Of a DNA stretch of 64,000 nucleotides, positions 19,487 to 29,443 are shown piece by piece. The notes below the pieces were generated by a model, which did not search any database, was not told the origin of the DNA, and saw nothing but the letters and a program-made list of their open reading frames with translations. Both the position numbers and the translations under genes were made by a program. Origin of the DNA: a bacterium (lineage in GTDB: Bacteria; Desulfobacterota; Binatia; Binatales; Binataceae). The stretch covers positions 1 through 64,000 of the forward strand of contig JADBKU010000001.1 of the NCBI GenBank assembly GCA_014896235.1, read 5' to 3'. Position 1 is the first letter of the stretch. The number at the start of each line of letters is the position of its first letter.

Positions 19487-21054
19487 TTCTGCTCAGCGCG
19501 GCGGAAAGCCGCGAACTCGATCGGCTGAGCCAGTCGAAATATGGAATTGATTCCTACGCGCTGATGCGGCGCGCGGGCGAATCCGTCGCGGACCTGACGC
19601 TGCGGCGCTGGCCGGACGCGGCGCGCGGCGTGGTCGCGATCGTCGCGGGCAAGGGCAACAACGGCGGCGACGGGTTGGTCGCGGCGCGCAAGCTGATGCA
19701 GGTGGGAGTCGCGACGCGCGTCCTGATGCTCGCGCGTCCGGAGACGCTCAAGGGCGACGCGGCCCGCGCCTATCACGATTTTGCCGCGGCCGGAGGCGTG
19801 TCGTTCGTCGCGGAAGGCGACGCCGAAATCGACGCGTTTTTCGCCGCGGAAAAGTTCGCGGCAATTATCGACGCGATTTTCGGAACCGGCCTCAACGCCG
19901 AGGTGCTGGGCGTGGCGCGGCGCGCGATCGATCTAATCAATCAGTCCGAAGCGCCGGCGGTCGCGGTCGATATCGCGTCGGGGGTCAACGCCGACAACGG
20001 CGCGATCATGGGCGCGGCGGTGCGCGCAGCGCTCACGGTGACTTTCGGCTACGCCAAGTACGGTCATGTTTCCTATCCTGGGGCGCAATATTGTGGCGAG
20101 CTTGAGATCGCCGACATTGGTTTCGCGCCGGCGGCGATCGGCGAGATCGCGCCGCGCGGCCGCTTGATCGATGCGGATGAAGCGGCGCTGATGGTCGCGC
20201 CGCGCGCGGCGAACACCCACAAGGGCAGCTACGGCCATCTGCTGATCGTCGCCGGAAGTCACGGCAAGTCGGGCGCGGCCGTGCTCGCGGGCCGCGGCGC
20301 GCTCCGCGGCGGCGCCGGATTGGTCACGCTTGCGATTCCCGAACCGGCGTTGCCGATGGCGGCAGCGGGACAGGCCGAATTGATGACTGAGCCGATGCCG
20401 GCGGTCGCGGGCGGTTTCGCGGCGGCGGGAACGATCGCGCGGCTGGCCGGATTGATCGGCGGGATGAACGCGGTCGCGGCGGGGCCTGGTATCGGAGTTA
20501 GCGCCGAAACCCTGACATTGGTCGATTGGCTGATTCGCGAAGCTTCGGCGCCGAATCGGCCGCTGCTGCTCGACGCCGACGCGCTCAATGCGGTCGCGGA
20601 AGCGGGTGGGGAGATGGTTCGCGCCGCACGCGGTCCGGTCGTGATCACGCCGCATCCGGGAGAAGCGGCGCGCCTCTTGCGGGTGACCACGGCGGAGATC
20701 AACGCCGACCGAATCGGCGCGGCGCGGAAACTTGCGGAACTGACCGGAGCAAGCGTTCTGCTCAAGGGCGCGCGCACGGTTATCGCGGCGGACGGCGCGA
20801 TCGCGATCAACTCCAGCGGAAATCCAGGGATGGCGGCCGCGGGGATGGGCGACGTGTTGTCAGGGTTGGCCGGCGCGCTGCTCGCGGGCGGAATGGCGCC
20901 ATTGGCGGCGCTCAGGCTCGCCGCCTGGATGCATGGCGACGCGGGCGATCGCGCGGCGCGGACGATTGGTCCGGCGGGCTTTTTCGCGAGCGAGCTGGCG
21001 GCGCAACTGCCGGCAGTGCGCGCCGACCTGATCAATCGCCGCGGCGGTGGTTGA
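19483..21054 (+). CDS. nnr: bifunctional NAD(P)H-hydrate epimerase / ADP-dependent dehydratase
   Basis: Repairs damaged NAD(P)H: the N-terminal epimerase domain (about residues 1-215) interconverts R and S hydrates and the C-terminal ribokinase-like domain (about 225-510) dehydrates the S form using ADP. Visible motifs are AGKGNNGGDGLVAARKL and VAVDIASGVNADNG in the first domain, and KGSYGHLLIVAGS, LLDADALNAVAE, VITPHPGEAARLL and a GNPGMAAAGMGDVLSG loop in the second. The ATG at 19483 overlaps the pdxJ stop. In related deltaproteobacterial operons acpS usually lies between pdxJ and nnr; it is absent here. Confidence 0.96.
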   Translation: MILLSAAESRELDRLSQSKYGIDSYALMRRAGESVADLTLRRWPDAARGVVAIVAGKGNNGGDGLVAARKLMQVGVATRVLMLARPETLKGDAARAYHDFAAAGGVSFVAEGDAEIDAFFAAEKFAAIIDAIFGTGLNAEVLGVARRAIDLINQSEAPAVAVDIASGVNADNGAIMGAAVRAALTVTFGYAKYGHVSYPGAQYCGELEIADIGFAPAAIGEIAPRGRLIDADEAALMVAPRAANTHKGSYGHLLIVAGSHGKSGAAVLAGRGALRGGAGLVTLAIPEPALPMAAAGQAELMTEPMPAVAGGFAAAGTIARLAGLIGGMNAVAAGPGIGVSAETLTLVDWLIREASAPNRPLLLDADALNAVAEAGGEMVRAARGPVVITPHPGEAARLLRVTTAEINADRIGAARKLAELTGASVLLKGARTVIAADGAIAINSSGNPGMAAAGMGDVLSGLAGALLAGGMAPLAALRLAAWMHGDAGDRAARTIGPAGFFASELAAQLPAVRADLINRRGGG

Positions 21055-21135
21055 GCGTGTTCGATCGCTTTCTGATACAATTCCTCGGCGCCGTCGGATG
21101 CGCGGACTCGAACCGCGCGGCGATGAGTTACGGCA

Positions 21136-21612
21136 ATGGACCCCAAAATTTTCACGGTTGACAGCAAGTCCTCGCGCGAAACGAAGGCATGGGGCCGGCG
21201 GCTTGCGTCGATGCTTGAAGGCGGGGAACTGCTCGGACTGGAAGGCGATCTCGGCGCCGGGAAGACCTGCTTTATCAAGGGGCTGGCGCACGGGCTGAAT
21301 CTGCCGGAGGAGCAAATTCTCAGCCCCACCTTCACCATGATCCAGGAACATCGAGGACGCCTGCCGCTTTATCACATCGATCTTTATCGCCTCGAGCGGG
21401 TCGAGCTCGACGATCTCGGCTTGCGCGAATATCTGTTTTCCGACGCGATTGCGGCGGTGGAATGGTTCGAGCGGCTGCGAGAAGGCGAGAGGATGGAGCG
21501 GCTGGCCATACGAATCGAATATGTTGGCGCCAGCGCGCGTAGAATCGAATTTCGCGGCGTCGGCGAGCGTTATACCGCGCTGATCGCGCGACTGGCCGCC
21601 CGTTTCGCTTAG
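21136..21612 (+). CDS. tsaE: tRNA threonylcarbamoyladenosine biosynthesis ATPase TsaE
   Basis: P-loop ATPase that works with TsaB and TsaD to make t6A37 in ANN-decoding tRNAs. The 158-residue protein has Walker A GDLGAGKT at residues 37-44, the family's SPTFTMIQEH motif near 65, the LYHIDLYRLE motif near 76, and an AVEWFERL segment (Walker-B-like Glu) near 108. It is 81 bp after nnr, the usual neighbour. Length and motifs are complete. Confidence 0.95.
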   Translation: MDPKIFTVDSKSSRETKAWGRRLASMLEGGELLGLEGDLGAGKTCFIKGLAHGLNLPEEQILSPTFTMIQEHRGRLPLYHIDLYRLERVELDDLGLREYLFSDAIAAVEWFERLREGERMERLAIRIEYVGASARRIEFRGVGERYTALIARLAARFA

Positions 21613-21693
21613 GAGCGCGCAATTCGGCTGCTCTATGGCGTGCCAAAACGCTACACTCAAGGCCGGGCCGAAAGTCCAGGGAGGAAGATAGCG

Positions 21694-21930
21694 GTGCCGC
21701 CATTCGTGTCGGATACGATCGATGCGTTCGTGTCGGCCTACAATCAGGCCTGGGCCGATTGGGAGGCGTTGCCGATCTATACGCGCCTTGGAGTCGGGTT
21801 GTTGCTTGCGGGGGTCGCGGTTTATATCGGCTCGAAAGCGGATCGTTCGGGAGTCAGCGCGCTGTGGTTCTTCGCCGCTTTTGGCTGCTTCGCCTATGTG
21901 ATGGCGGTGGCGCTGGCCGTGATGCAGTGA
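21694..21930 (+). CDS. small two-helix membrane protein, function unknown
   Basis: A 78-residue protein starting at GTG 21694, chosen because GGGAGGA sits about nine bases upstream (21680-21686); an upstream GTG at 21640 would give 96 residues without a ribosome site. Two membrane helices are obvious (about residues 32-45 and 55-75: LGVGLLLAGVAVYIG and WFFAAFGCFAYVMAVALAVM). It lies between tsaE and lysC on the same strand. No family recognised. Confidence 0.6.
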   Translation: MPPFVSDTIDAFVSAYNQAWADWEALPIYTRLGVGLLLAGVAVYIGSKADRSGVSALWFFAAFGCFAYVMAVALAVMQ

Positions 21931-22026
21931 CGCCCTGACTCTAGCCCGTGCCGCACTGGCGCGTATCTTCGGCTCAGCGCATAATAATGGTTTACGTTTG
22001 CGCTGGACGGCGGTAATCGGCAAGCA

Positions 22027-23262
22027 GTGGCGTTAATCGTACAGAAATATGGCGGAACGTCGGTTGGTACGATCGACCGGATCAAAGCGGTGGCGGAGCG
22101 GGTCGCGCGGGCCCGCCGACGCGGCGACCAATTGGTCGTGGTCGTCTCGGCGATGGCGGGCGAAACAAATCGCCTGTTGCAGTTGGGCGCCCAGCTCAGC
22201 GAGGCGCCTTATCCGCGCGAATCGGACGCGTTGGTGGCCACCGGCGAACAGGTGTCGGCGGCGCTGCTGGCGATTCGTTTGAACGCGCTTGGTTGTCCTG
22301 CGAAATCGCTGCTTGGCCATCAGCTTCGTATTATGACCGACTCGCGTCATGGCGCGGCCAAGATAAAATCAGTCAATCGCGAACGAATCGAGCAGGCGCT
22401 CGAGGCTGGATATGTCGTGGTGGTGGCTGGGTTTCAGGGCGTCACGCCGGACGGCGATATTACAACCTTGGGCCGCGGGGCCTCGGACCTGACGGCGGTC
22501 GCGCTGGCCGCGGCGCTGCAAGCGGCCGCGTGCGAGATTTATACTGACGTTGATGGGGTCTATACGGCCGATCCGAATATATGCCCAAAGGCGCGCCGAC
22601 TCGACCGCATTTCTTACGATGAAATGCTCGAGATGGCGGGTCTTGGCGCGAAAGTGCTGCAGTTGCGCTCGGTTGAATTGGCGCGGCGTTACAACGTGCC
22701 GCTGGTGGTGAAATCGAGTTTCAGCGAGGACGCCGTCGGTACGTGGGTCGGCGAGGAGGATCAGGCGATGGAAAACGTGCTGGTTTCAGGCGTCACGCTC
22801 GATCAAAACCAGAGCAAAATTACGCTGACCGGCGTCGAGGATCGTCCGGGTCTGGCGGCGCGGATTTTTGGCCCGATCGCGGAAGCCGGAATCGTCGTTG
22901 ACATGATTATCCAGAATGCTGGCGCGGACGGCCGCGCCGATCTGACTTTCACCGTGCCACGCGCCGATCTGAGGCGCGCGCTCGAACTGGTGCGGGCGGT
23001 GGCCGGCGAGATCGGCGCCGCGGGCGTGCGTCATGAAGAGCAGGTGGCGAAGGTGTCGATCGTCGGCGTTGGCATGCGCACCCACGCGGGCGTCGCGGCG
23101 ACGATGTTCAAGGTGCTGGCCGCCGAGGGCGTCAATATCGAAATGATCGCGACTTCCGAGATAAAAGTTTCCGTGGTCGTGAACGCGAAATACGGCGAAT
23201 TGGCGATGCGCGTGCTGCATGACGCGTTTCTTGGAGAGAATCCGGCGCTGGCCGGGAATTGA
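22027..23262 (+). CDS. lysC: aspartate kinase
   Basis: Phosphorylates aspartate at the entry to lysine, methionine and threonine synthesis. The 411-residue protein begins at GTG with the signature QKYGGTSVG at 6-14, followed by kinase motifs [28 protein letters not shown] and [12 protein letters not shown]. The C-terminal part (from about 265) holds two ACT domains ([25 protein letters not shown] and [20 protein letters not shown]), as in monofunctional, end-product-regulated enzymes. It precedes cimA by 14 bases. Confidence 0.97.
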   Translation: MALIVQKYGGTSVGTIDRIKAVAERVARARRRGDQLVVVVSAMAGETNRLLQLGAQLSEAPYPRESDALVATGEQVSAALLAIRLNALGCPAKSLLGHQLRIMTDSRHGAAKIKSVNRERIEQALEAGYVVVVAGFQGVTPDGDITTLGRGASDLTAVALAAALQAAACEIYTDVDGVYTADPNICPKARRLDRISYDEMLEMAGLGAKVLQLRSVELARRYNVPLVVKSSFSEDAVGTWVGEEDQAMENVLVSGVTLDQNQSKITLTGVEDRPGLAARIFGPIAEAGIVVDMIIQNAGADGRADLTFTVPRADLRRALELVRAVAGEIGAAGVRHEEQVAKVSIVGVGMRTHAGVAATMFKVLAAEGVNIEMIATSEIKVSVVVNAKYGELAMRVLHDAFLGENPALAGN

Positions 23263-23276
23263 CAGGAATAATTGCG

Positions 23277-24950
23277 ATGGCGGCGGCGAAAAAAATCCAG
23301 ATCTACGACACCACTTTGCGCGACGGATGCCAGTCGGAGGATGTCTCGCTCACGACCGCCGACAAGCTGCAAATCGCCGAACGCCTCGACGATCTGGGAT
23401 TCGACTATATCGAAGGCGGATGGCCGGGTTCGAATCCGCGCGACGCCGCGTTTTTCAAAGAAGTAAAACGGCTCAAACTGCGCCACGCCAAGATCGCGGC
23501 ATTCGGCTCGACGCGGCGCGCGGGCATCCGCGCGTCGGCCGATCGTAACTTGCGTTTGATCCTCGACGCCGAAACTCCGGTCGCGACGGTTGTCGGCAAG
23601 ACCTGGGACCTGCACGTCCGCGATGCGCTCAGGATTTCGCTGGCGGCGAATCTCGAAATTTTGAACGACACGGTCGTCTATCTGAAAAAGCATGTCGATC
23701 AGGTTTTTTTCGACGCCGAGCATTTTTTCGACGGATTCTTCAATAACCGCGACTTCGCGCTTCAGTGCCTGAAGGCGCTCGACGATGGCGGAGTCGATTT
23801 AATTTGTCTCTGCGACACCAACGGCGGCCGGATGCCGTGGGAGATAGAAGAGGGCGTTCGCGCCGCGGCGGCGGCCGTGCGCGCGCCGCTCGGCATCCAT
23901 TGCCATAACGATTCCGAAGTCGCCGTGGCGAATTCGATAGCCGGAATCCGCGCCGGCGCGATCCAGGTGCAGGGCACGATCAACGGCCTCGGCGAGCGCT
24001 GCGGCAACGCCAACCTGCTTTCGATCATCGCCAACCTGCAGCTCAAGCTGGGCTACAATGTGCTCGCGCCGGCCAAGCTCAGGGGGCTTAGGGAAACCGC
24101 GATGCTGGTTTACGAGCTGGCCAATATCACGCCGAATCCGCGCCAGGCGTTCGTTGGCCGCAGCGCCTTCGCGCACAAGGCGGGCCTGCACGTTTCGGGA
24201 ATCCAGCGCAACGTGCATACGTATGAGCATATCGATCCGGCGCTGGTCGGCAACGATCGGCGCGTGCTGCTCTCGGAATTGTCGGGCCGCGCCAATATCG
24301 TTTACAAAACCCGTGAATTCGGCATCGATTCCGAGCTGACTAAAGAGCAGACCGCCACGTTGCTGGACGAATTGAAGCGTCTCGAAGCGATGGGTTTCGT
24401 TTTCGACGGCGCTGACGCGTCGTTCGAACTCCTGATGCTGCGCACGCTGGGACGGGCGCGCGATCATTTCAACTTCGTCAGCTTCCGGGTGTTCGACGAC
24501 AAATGGCACGAGGATCAGGCGCCATTCAGCGAAGCGGTTGTCGTGATCGAAGGGCCTGACGGCAAGCGCACGCGCAACTCGGCGATCGGCAATGGCCCCG
24601 TCAATGCGCTCGATTCCGCGTTGCGGCAGGCGCTTGTTCCGTACTATCCGAATCTCGCCGACATGCATCTTGCGGACTACAAGGTCCGCGTGCTTGGCAA
24701 TGGCGCCGGCACCGACGCGCGCGTGCGCGTCTTGATCGAATCGACCGACGGCGAGCGGCGCTGGGGGACTGTGGGCGTTTCCAGCAACGTGGTCGAGGCG
24801 AGCTGGCAGGCGCTAATCGATTCGGTCGAATATAAGTTGCACAAGGACAACGCGAAACCCCAAATTCAGCACGCTGCGACGAACGGCGACGGCCGCGCGC
24901 CGCGACGGCGTCGCGCGGAGCCTGCGGCGGTCGCGGCGGCGAAACCCTGA
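23277..24950 (+). CDS. cimA: citramalate synthase, CimA type
   Basis: DRE-TIM metallolyase family enzyme of 557 residues that probably condenses pyruvate with acetyl-CoA to (R)-citramalate, giving a threonine-independent route to isoleucine. The signature [12 protein letters not shown] is at residues 11-22, metal-binding HCHND is in the middle, and the [12 protein letters not shown] motif follows. The C-terminal part is a LeuA-type allosteric domain with a Lys/Arg-rich tail. The [11 protein letters not shown] motif near residue 47 marks the CimA rather than LeuA/NifV group. The ATG at 23277 follows an AGGAATAA ribosome site; the frame is open 18 bases further upstream. Directly after lysC. 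Confidence 0.93.
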   Translation: MAAAKKIQIYDTTLRDGCQSEDVSLTTADKLQIAERLDDLGFDYIEGGWPGSNPRDAAFFKEVKRLKLRHAKIAAFGSTRRAGIRASADRNLRLILDAETPVATVVGKTWDLHVRDALRISLAANLEILNDTVVYLKKHVDQVFFDAEHFFDGFFNNRDFALQCLKALDDGGVDLICLCDTNGGRMPWEIEEGVRAAAAAVRAPLGIHCHNDSEVAVANSIAGIRAGAIQVQGTINGLGERCGNANLLSIIANLQLKLGYNVLAPAKLRGLRETAMLVYELANITPNPRQAFVGRSAFAHKAGLHVSGIQRNVHTYEHIDPALVGNDRRVLLSELSGRANIVYKTREFGIDSELTKEQTATLLDELKRLEAMGFVFDGADASFELLMLRTLGRARDHFNFVSFRVFDDKWHEDQAPFSEAVVVIEGPDGKRTRNSAIGNGPVNALDSALRQALVPYYPNLADMHLADYKVRVLGNGAGTDARVRVLIESTDGERRWGTVGVSSNVVEASWQALIDSVEYKLHKDNAKPQIQHAATNGDGRAPRRRRAEPAAVAAAKP

Positions 24951-24990
24951 CCGCTCACGGCGCGCGCACGCGCGCCACGGGAGGCGCATC

Positions 24991-25704
24991 ATGGGCTTGA
25001 TCAGCACGATTCGCGAAGACATCCAGGCGGTATTCGATCGCGATCCGGCTGCGCGCACGACGCTCGAGGTGGTGCTGGCTTATCCGGGACTGCATGCGAT
25101 CTGGTTGCATCGCGCGGCCCATTGGCTTTGGATGCGCAATCTAAAGCTACTCGGGCGTATCGTAAGTGAATTTTCGCGATTTATCACTGGAATCGAGATT
25201 CATCCGGGGGCGAAAATCGGGCGACGTTTCTTTATCGACCATGGAATGGGTGTGGTGATCGGCGAAACGGCGGAAATCGGCGACGACGTCTTGATCTATC
25301 AGGGCGTGACGCTCGGCGGCACGAGCCTGCGCAAGGAGAAACGTCATCCGACGATCGAAGATCACGTGATGATCAGCGCGGGCGCCGCGGTTATTGGTCC
25401 CGTCACGATCGGCCATGGCAGCAGGATTGGGGCCGGCGCGGTGGTGGTTTCGTCCGCGCCGCCCTATTCGACGATCGTGGGGATTCCGGGCAAAATCGTC
25501 GAAGGCGACCGGCCGCAGAGCGATTTTGCCGACCTCGACCACGCGCGGCTGCCCGACCCGGTGGCGCGCGCGATGCAGAATCTTGTGGACAAAATCAACC
25601 AGTTGAATATCCGTATGGAAGAAATGGAGGACCGGCAGAACTGCCTTGAGGACAAAATGGCGCCCGTTGCTAACTTACCGAACGGCGCGGCCCGGGAAAG
25701 CTAG
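24991..25704 (+). CDS. cysE: serine O-acetyltransferase
   Basis: Acetylates serine with acetyl-CoA as the first step of cysteine synthesis. The 237-residue protein has a short helical N-terminal domain, then hexapeptide-repeat left-handed beta-helix (about 70-175) with catalytic-type [26 protein letters not shown] and the [22 protein letters not shown] coils. The C-terminal helix is charged and could be coiled-coil. Ribosome site GGGAGG is eight bases before the ATG. It is the short bacterial/epsD-like form lacking the long N-terminal domain of E. coli CysE. It lies next to the desulfurase iscS, giving a cysteine-making and cysteine-using pair. Confidence 0.94.
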   Translation: MGLISTIREDIQAVFDRDPAARTTLEVVLAYPGLHAIWLHRAAHWLWMRNLKLLGRIVSEFSRFITGIEIHPGAKIGRRFFIDHGMGVVIGETAEIGDDVLIYQGVTLGGTSLRKEKRHPTIEDHVMISAGAAVIGPVTIGHGSRIGAGAVVVSSAPPYSTIVGIPGKIVEGDRPQSDFADLDHARLPDPVARAMQNLVDKINQLNIRMEEMEDRQNCLEDKMAPVANLPNGAARES

Positions 25705-25853
25705 ACGGATTAAGGTTGAAGCATTCGCAATCGCGTTCTCGCAAACACCACAGCGCCTTTTCCTTATATTCCGGGCCGCTCGCTTGCGCATCTTTAGAAT
25801 CTTCGTTTCATAAGATAATCTAAGGCTCTTCAATTGTTTTCTTGCATGTCGTG

Positions 25854-27038
25854 ATGCGCGTTTATCTCGATCATAACGCCGGCTCTCCCATCCGGCCATC
25901 CGCGCGGTCCGCAATGGTCCGATGCCTTGAGGAAGAACGCGGCAATCCGGCCTCCGCGCATCGCTCGGGTCAGCGCGCGCGCCGAGAGCTGGAGCGCGCT
26001 CGCGAGCGGGTCGCGGAGCTGCTCGGCGCGCGTCCAGAGACGATTGTTTTTACCAGCGGCGGCGCCGAATCCAATAATCTCGCGATTTTCGGCGCGGCCC
26101 GTGCGGCTGGATCGCGGCGGCGAATCGTGAGTTCGGCGATCGAGCATTCGTCGGTTCTCGCACCGCTGGCCGATCTTGAAGCGCGCGGTTTCGAGGTGGT
26201 TCGACTTGCGCCCGATCGCGACGGCCGCATCGATGCGGGGAAAGCGGCTGCGGCGATCGACGACAACGTCGCGCTGATTACGCTCGGTCTGGTCAACGCC
26301 GAGGTCGGCGCGATTCAGCAGGTGGCGCCGATCGCCGAAGCGGCGCGCCGCGCGCGCGCGGTGTTCCATCTCGATGCGGCGCAGGCCGTCGGCCGGATGC
26401 CAATCGACGTGCGGTCGCTCGGATGCGACCTGCTGACGATGAGCGGGCACAAAATCGGCGGGCCGTCCGGAATCGGCGCGCTCTACTGCGCGCAAGAGAC
26501 GCAAGTCGCGCCGCTGATTTTGGGCGGGCCGCAGGAGCGCGGGATGCGCGCGGGCACGCCGAATCTGCCGGGCGCGGTCGGATTTCGCGCCGCGGCCGAA
26601 GAAGTCGCCAGCGCGCTCCATGCCGAAACTTCGCGTATCGCGTCGCTGGCGAACGCACTGCTTGAATTTTTGTTGGGCGCGATTCCCGGACTCGAATTGA
26701 ACGGCCCGCGTCTCGAACGCGTTCCGAACACCCTCAACCTGACCTTTCCCGGCGTGCTCGGCGAGAGCCTGCTGATGGCGCTCGATCTAGAGGGCGTCGA
26801 AGCGTCAATGGGGTCGGCATGCGCGGCCGGGGCGGTCGAGCCTTCGCATGTGCTGGTCGCGATGGGCCGTACCGCAAGCGCGGCGCGAAGTTCCTTGCGC
26901 ATCAGCCTTGGATGGTCAACCACGGACGAGGAAATCGCCTTCGCCGCCGCCACAATCGCGCGAGTCTGGCGGCGTGTCGCTGCGGCGGAGCCGATTACGG
27001 AAACGCGGGATTCAGGCGTCGCGGAGACGCTGCGATGA
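25854..27038 (+). CDS. iscS: cysteine desulfurase (IscS/NifS family)
   Basis: PLP enzyme that removes sulfur from cysteine for Fe-S clusters and tRNA thiolation. The 394-residue protein shows VYLDHNAGSP at 3-12, the FTSGGAESNNLAI motif near 65, the PLP-lysine motif MSGHKIGGPSG near 198-208, and the catalytic loop around Cys near residue 320 (GSACAAGAVEPSHV). I used the ATG at 25854; GTG 25851 and TTG 25842 are in frame. Its stop overlaps the mnmA start by four bases, so its main sulfur client is probably MnmA. An AT-richer 149-bp gap upstream may hold its promoter. Confidence 0.95.
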   Translation: MRVYLDHNAGSPIRPSARSAMVRCLEEERGNPASAHRSGQRARRELERARERVAELLGARPETIVFTSGGAESNNLAIFGAARAAGSRRRIVSSAIEHSSVLAPLADLEARGFEVVRLAPDRDGRIDAGKAAAAIDDNVALITLGLVNAEVGAIQQVAPIAEAARRARAVFHLDAAQAVGRMPIDVRSLGCDLLTMSGHKIGGPSGIGALYCAQETQVAPLILGGPQERGMRAGTPNLPGAVGFRAAAEEVASALHAETSRIASLANALLEFLLGAIPGLELNGPRLERVPNTLNLTFPGVLGESLLMALDLEGVEASMGSACAAGAVEPSHVLVAMGRTASAARSSLRISLGWSTTDEEIAFAAATIARVWRRVAAAEPITETRDSGVAETLR

Positions 27039-28126
27039 ACGGGCGGGTGCTGGTCGCGATGTCGGGCGGCGTGGACAGCAGCGTCGCCGCGGCGATTTTG
27101 CGCGAGCGGGGCTACGACGTGGTTGGAGTCGCGATGCGGCTTGCGCCGGAGCCGCCAGCGGGGTCGATTCGGCGCAAAGCGACCTGCTGCTCGCACGACG
27201 ATTTCGAGGATGCGCGCCGGGTCGCCGAGCGGATGGATTTTCCATTTTATATCGTCGATTTGCGCGAGGATTTCGCGGCGCGGGTGATCGGCAATTTCGT
27301 CGACGAATATCTGGCGGGCCGCACGCCGAATCCGTGCGTGATGTGCAATCGCGAGATCAAATTCGATCGGCTCTGGAGCCGCGCCATGGCGATCGGCGCG
27401 GACTTTATCGCCACCGGCCACTACGCCCGAATCGAGCAGGACGGCGATGGCCGGCGGCGCCTGATGCGTGCGCGTGACGCCGCGAAAGACCAGTCTTATT
27501 TTCTATTCGCGATGGGCCGTGACGAGCTTTCGCGCACGCTGTTTCCGCTCGGCGCGATGAGCAAGGCGGAGGTTCGCGCGCGCGCGCGGGCGCTCGGATT
27601 GCGCAACGCCGATAAGCCGGAGAGCCAGGAAATCTGCTTCGTTCCCGATCGCGACTACGCCGCATTCGTGCGGCGCGCCGCACAGTCGCGCACGCCCGCG
27701 CCGGGCCGGATCGTCGATTCCGACGGGCGCGAGTTGGGCCGCCATCCGGGGGTGCATCATTTCACTGTCGGCCAGCGCCGCGGACTCGGCGTCGCGTCCG
27801 GCGAACCGCTCTACGTTCGCGAAATTCGCGCCGCGAGCGGCGACGTCGTGGTCGGCCGGAAGTCGGAACTGAACGCGCGCGGCCTTATCGCCGAGCAGGT
27901 CAATCTGCTCGATCCCGAGCTTGCGGGCCGCGAAATTCCGGTGGAGGTAAAAATCCGCTACCGCCATCCGGGTCTGCCCGCGACGCTTCGCGCCTTGGAC
28001 GGCGCGCGCGCCGAAGTGCGCTTCGCATCCGCAGGACCCGCCGTCACGCCCGGACAGGCGTGCGTTTTCTATCGCGGCGACGAAGTGCTGGGCGGCGGTT
28101 TTATCGCGCGCGCGATCGCGGAGTAA
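27035..28126 (+). CDS. mnmA: tRNA-specific 2-thiouridylase
   Basis: Adenylates and thiolates U34 of tRNA-Lys, -Glu and -Gln. The 363-residue protein has the PP-loop SGGVDSS at 10-16, the first catalytic Cys in NPCVMCNREIKF near 105, ATGHYARI, KDQSYFLF, and the second catalytic Cys in SQEICFVPD near 200, followed by the HFTVGQRRGLG motif. Overlap with iscS indicates a coupled sulfur-relay pair. Confidence 0.97.
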   Translation: MNGRVLVAMSGGVDSSVAAAILRERGYDVVGVAMRLAPEPPAGSIRRKATCCSHDDFEDARRVAERMDFPFYIVDLREDFAARVIGNFVDEYLAGRTPNPCVMCNREIKFDRLWSRAMAIGADFIATGHYARIEQDGDGRRRLMRARDAAKDQSYFLFAMGRDELSRTLFPLGAMSKAEVRARARALGLRNADKPESQEICFVPDRDYAAFVRRAAQSRTPAPGRIVDSDGRELGRHPGVHHFTVGQRRGLGVASGEPLYVREIRAASGDVVVGRKSELNARGLIAEQVNLLDPELAGREIPVEVKIRYRHPGLPATLRALDGARAEVRFASAGPAVTPGQACVFYRGDEVLGGGFIARAIAE

Positions 28127-28132
28127 TCATTC

Positions 28133-29443
28133 ATGACCCGGTTCGCGATCGCCACGCTCGGATGCAAGGTTAATCAATACGATTCCGCCTTGATCGAGGC
28201 GCGGCTCGCGGCGCTCGGGATGGAGCGGGCGGAATTCGATCAGCCCGCCGACGTCTATATCGTCAACACCTGCACGGTCACGGATCGCGCCGATGCGGAG
28301 AGCCTGCGGCTCGCGCGGCGCGCGCGCCGGCTGAATCCGGATGCGCGCGTGATTATGACCGGATGCCTCGCGCAGGCGAATCCGGAGCGGTTGGCCGGAG
28401 CGCATGAGGTTGACGCGGTCGTGGGACTGGGCCGCATGGGCGATCTGGAGCGCGCCGCGCAAAATCGCGCATCAGGACGGGTGATGGTCTCCAACCTGCG
28501 CAAACATCGCGCGGATATCGAGCTTGGCGCGGTCGCGCTCGAAGGCCATACGCGGGCGTTCCTTAAGGTTCAGGAGGGATGCGATCAGTTCTGCACGTTC
28601 TGCATCGTGCCGTTCTCGCGCGGACTATCGCGCAGCGTGCCGCCGCGCCGGATAATCGAAGCGATCGACGGCTTGCACGAGCGCGGTTTTCGCGAGGTAA
28701 TCCTGACCGGAGTGCATCTGGGCGGCTACGGCCGTGATTTGGATCCGCCCGTCGCGCTCGAGGATCTGCTGGAAATGATTGGCGAGCGTTCGCCGATCGG
28801 CCGAATTCGTTTGAGTTCTATCGATCCCGAGGAGTTGAGCGATCGCGCGATCGAGATCGTCGCCGGCAACGCCAGATTCTGCCCGCATTTTCATCTGCCG
28901 CTGCAGGCGGGCGCCGACGAAGTGCTGGCGCGGATGCGCCGGCGGTACGATGTCGGCGGTTACCGCGAGCGGGTGGAGCGAATTGTCGCCGCGATGCCCG
29001 AGGCGGCGATCGGCGCCGACGTGATCGTCGGGTTTCCCGGCGAGACCGAAGCAAACTTCAACGATTGCTTGAAGTTTATCGAGAGCCTGCCGCTGGCCTA
29101 TCTGCACGTTTTCCCCTACTCGGTCCGGGCAGGCACGACAGCCGCCAAATTCACGGATCGCGTGCCGTCCGGCGAGATTCGCCGGCGGGCGGCGGCGATG
29201 CGCGAATTGGGCGAGCGCAAACGCCGGAATTTCGCCGTGCGCGCGGTCCGATCGCGGCTTAAAGTATTACTTGAAGAACAAGTGGACGGCAGGCTGCGAG
29301 GCTACAGCCGCACCTACGTGCGCGTCACGACCGAGGGGCCAGCGGCGCTGATCAATTCCGAAGTCGAGGTGGAGGGCACGTCCGTTGCGGGCGCTGAAGT
29401 GGTTGGCCGGATTATTCCGGAACCTCAAACCGCGGGAGTCTGA
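28133..29443 (+). CDS. mtaB: tRNA t6A37 methylthiotransferase MtaB
   Basis: Radical SAM enzyme that converts t6A37 to ms2t6A37. The 436-residue protein has the N-terminal UPF0004 domain with three cluster cysteines (LGCKVNQYDS at 9-18, NTCTVTDRAD near 45, TGCLAQ near 80), the radical SAM CxxxCxxC motif in EGCDQFCTFCIVP near 148-158, and a C-terminal TRAM-like domain. The LGCKVNQ form is typical of MtaB rather than MiaB (GCQMN). It follows mnmA by six bases and overlaps rnc. Together with tsaE upstream it indicates active t6A-pathway decoration. Confidence 0.93.
   Translation: MTRFAIATLGCKVNQYDSALIEARLAALGMERAEFDQPADVYIVNTCTVTDRADAESLRLARRARRLNPDARVIMTGCLAQANPERLAGAHEVDAVVGLGRMGDLERAAQNRASGRVMVSNLRKHRADIELGAVALEGHTRAFLKVQEGCDQFCTFCIVPFSRGLSRSVPPRRIIEAIDGLHERGFREVILTGVHLGGYGRDLDPPVALEDLLEMIGERSPIGRIRLSSIDPEELSDRAIEIVAGNARFCPHFHLPLQAGADEVLARMRRRYDVGGYRERVERIVAAMPEAAIGADVIVGFPGETEANFNDCLKFIESLPLAYLHVFPYSVRAGTTAAKFTDRVPSGEIRRRAAAMRELGERKRRNFAVRAVRSRLKVLLEEQVDGRLRGYSRTYVRVTTEGPAALINSEVEVEGTSVAGAEVVGRIIPEPQTAGV

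Noticed and set aside
23427-23447. GGTTCGAATCC tRNA T-arm-like string
   Set aside because: Lies inside cimA coding for GSNPRD and has no cloverleaf around it.
25705-25853. Possible small gene in the 149-bp gap before iscS
   Set aside because: AT-richer and promoter-like only; the minus-strand 79-codon frame is basic and has no features of a real protein.
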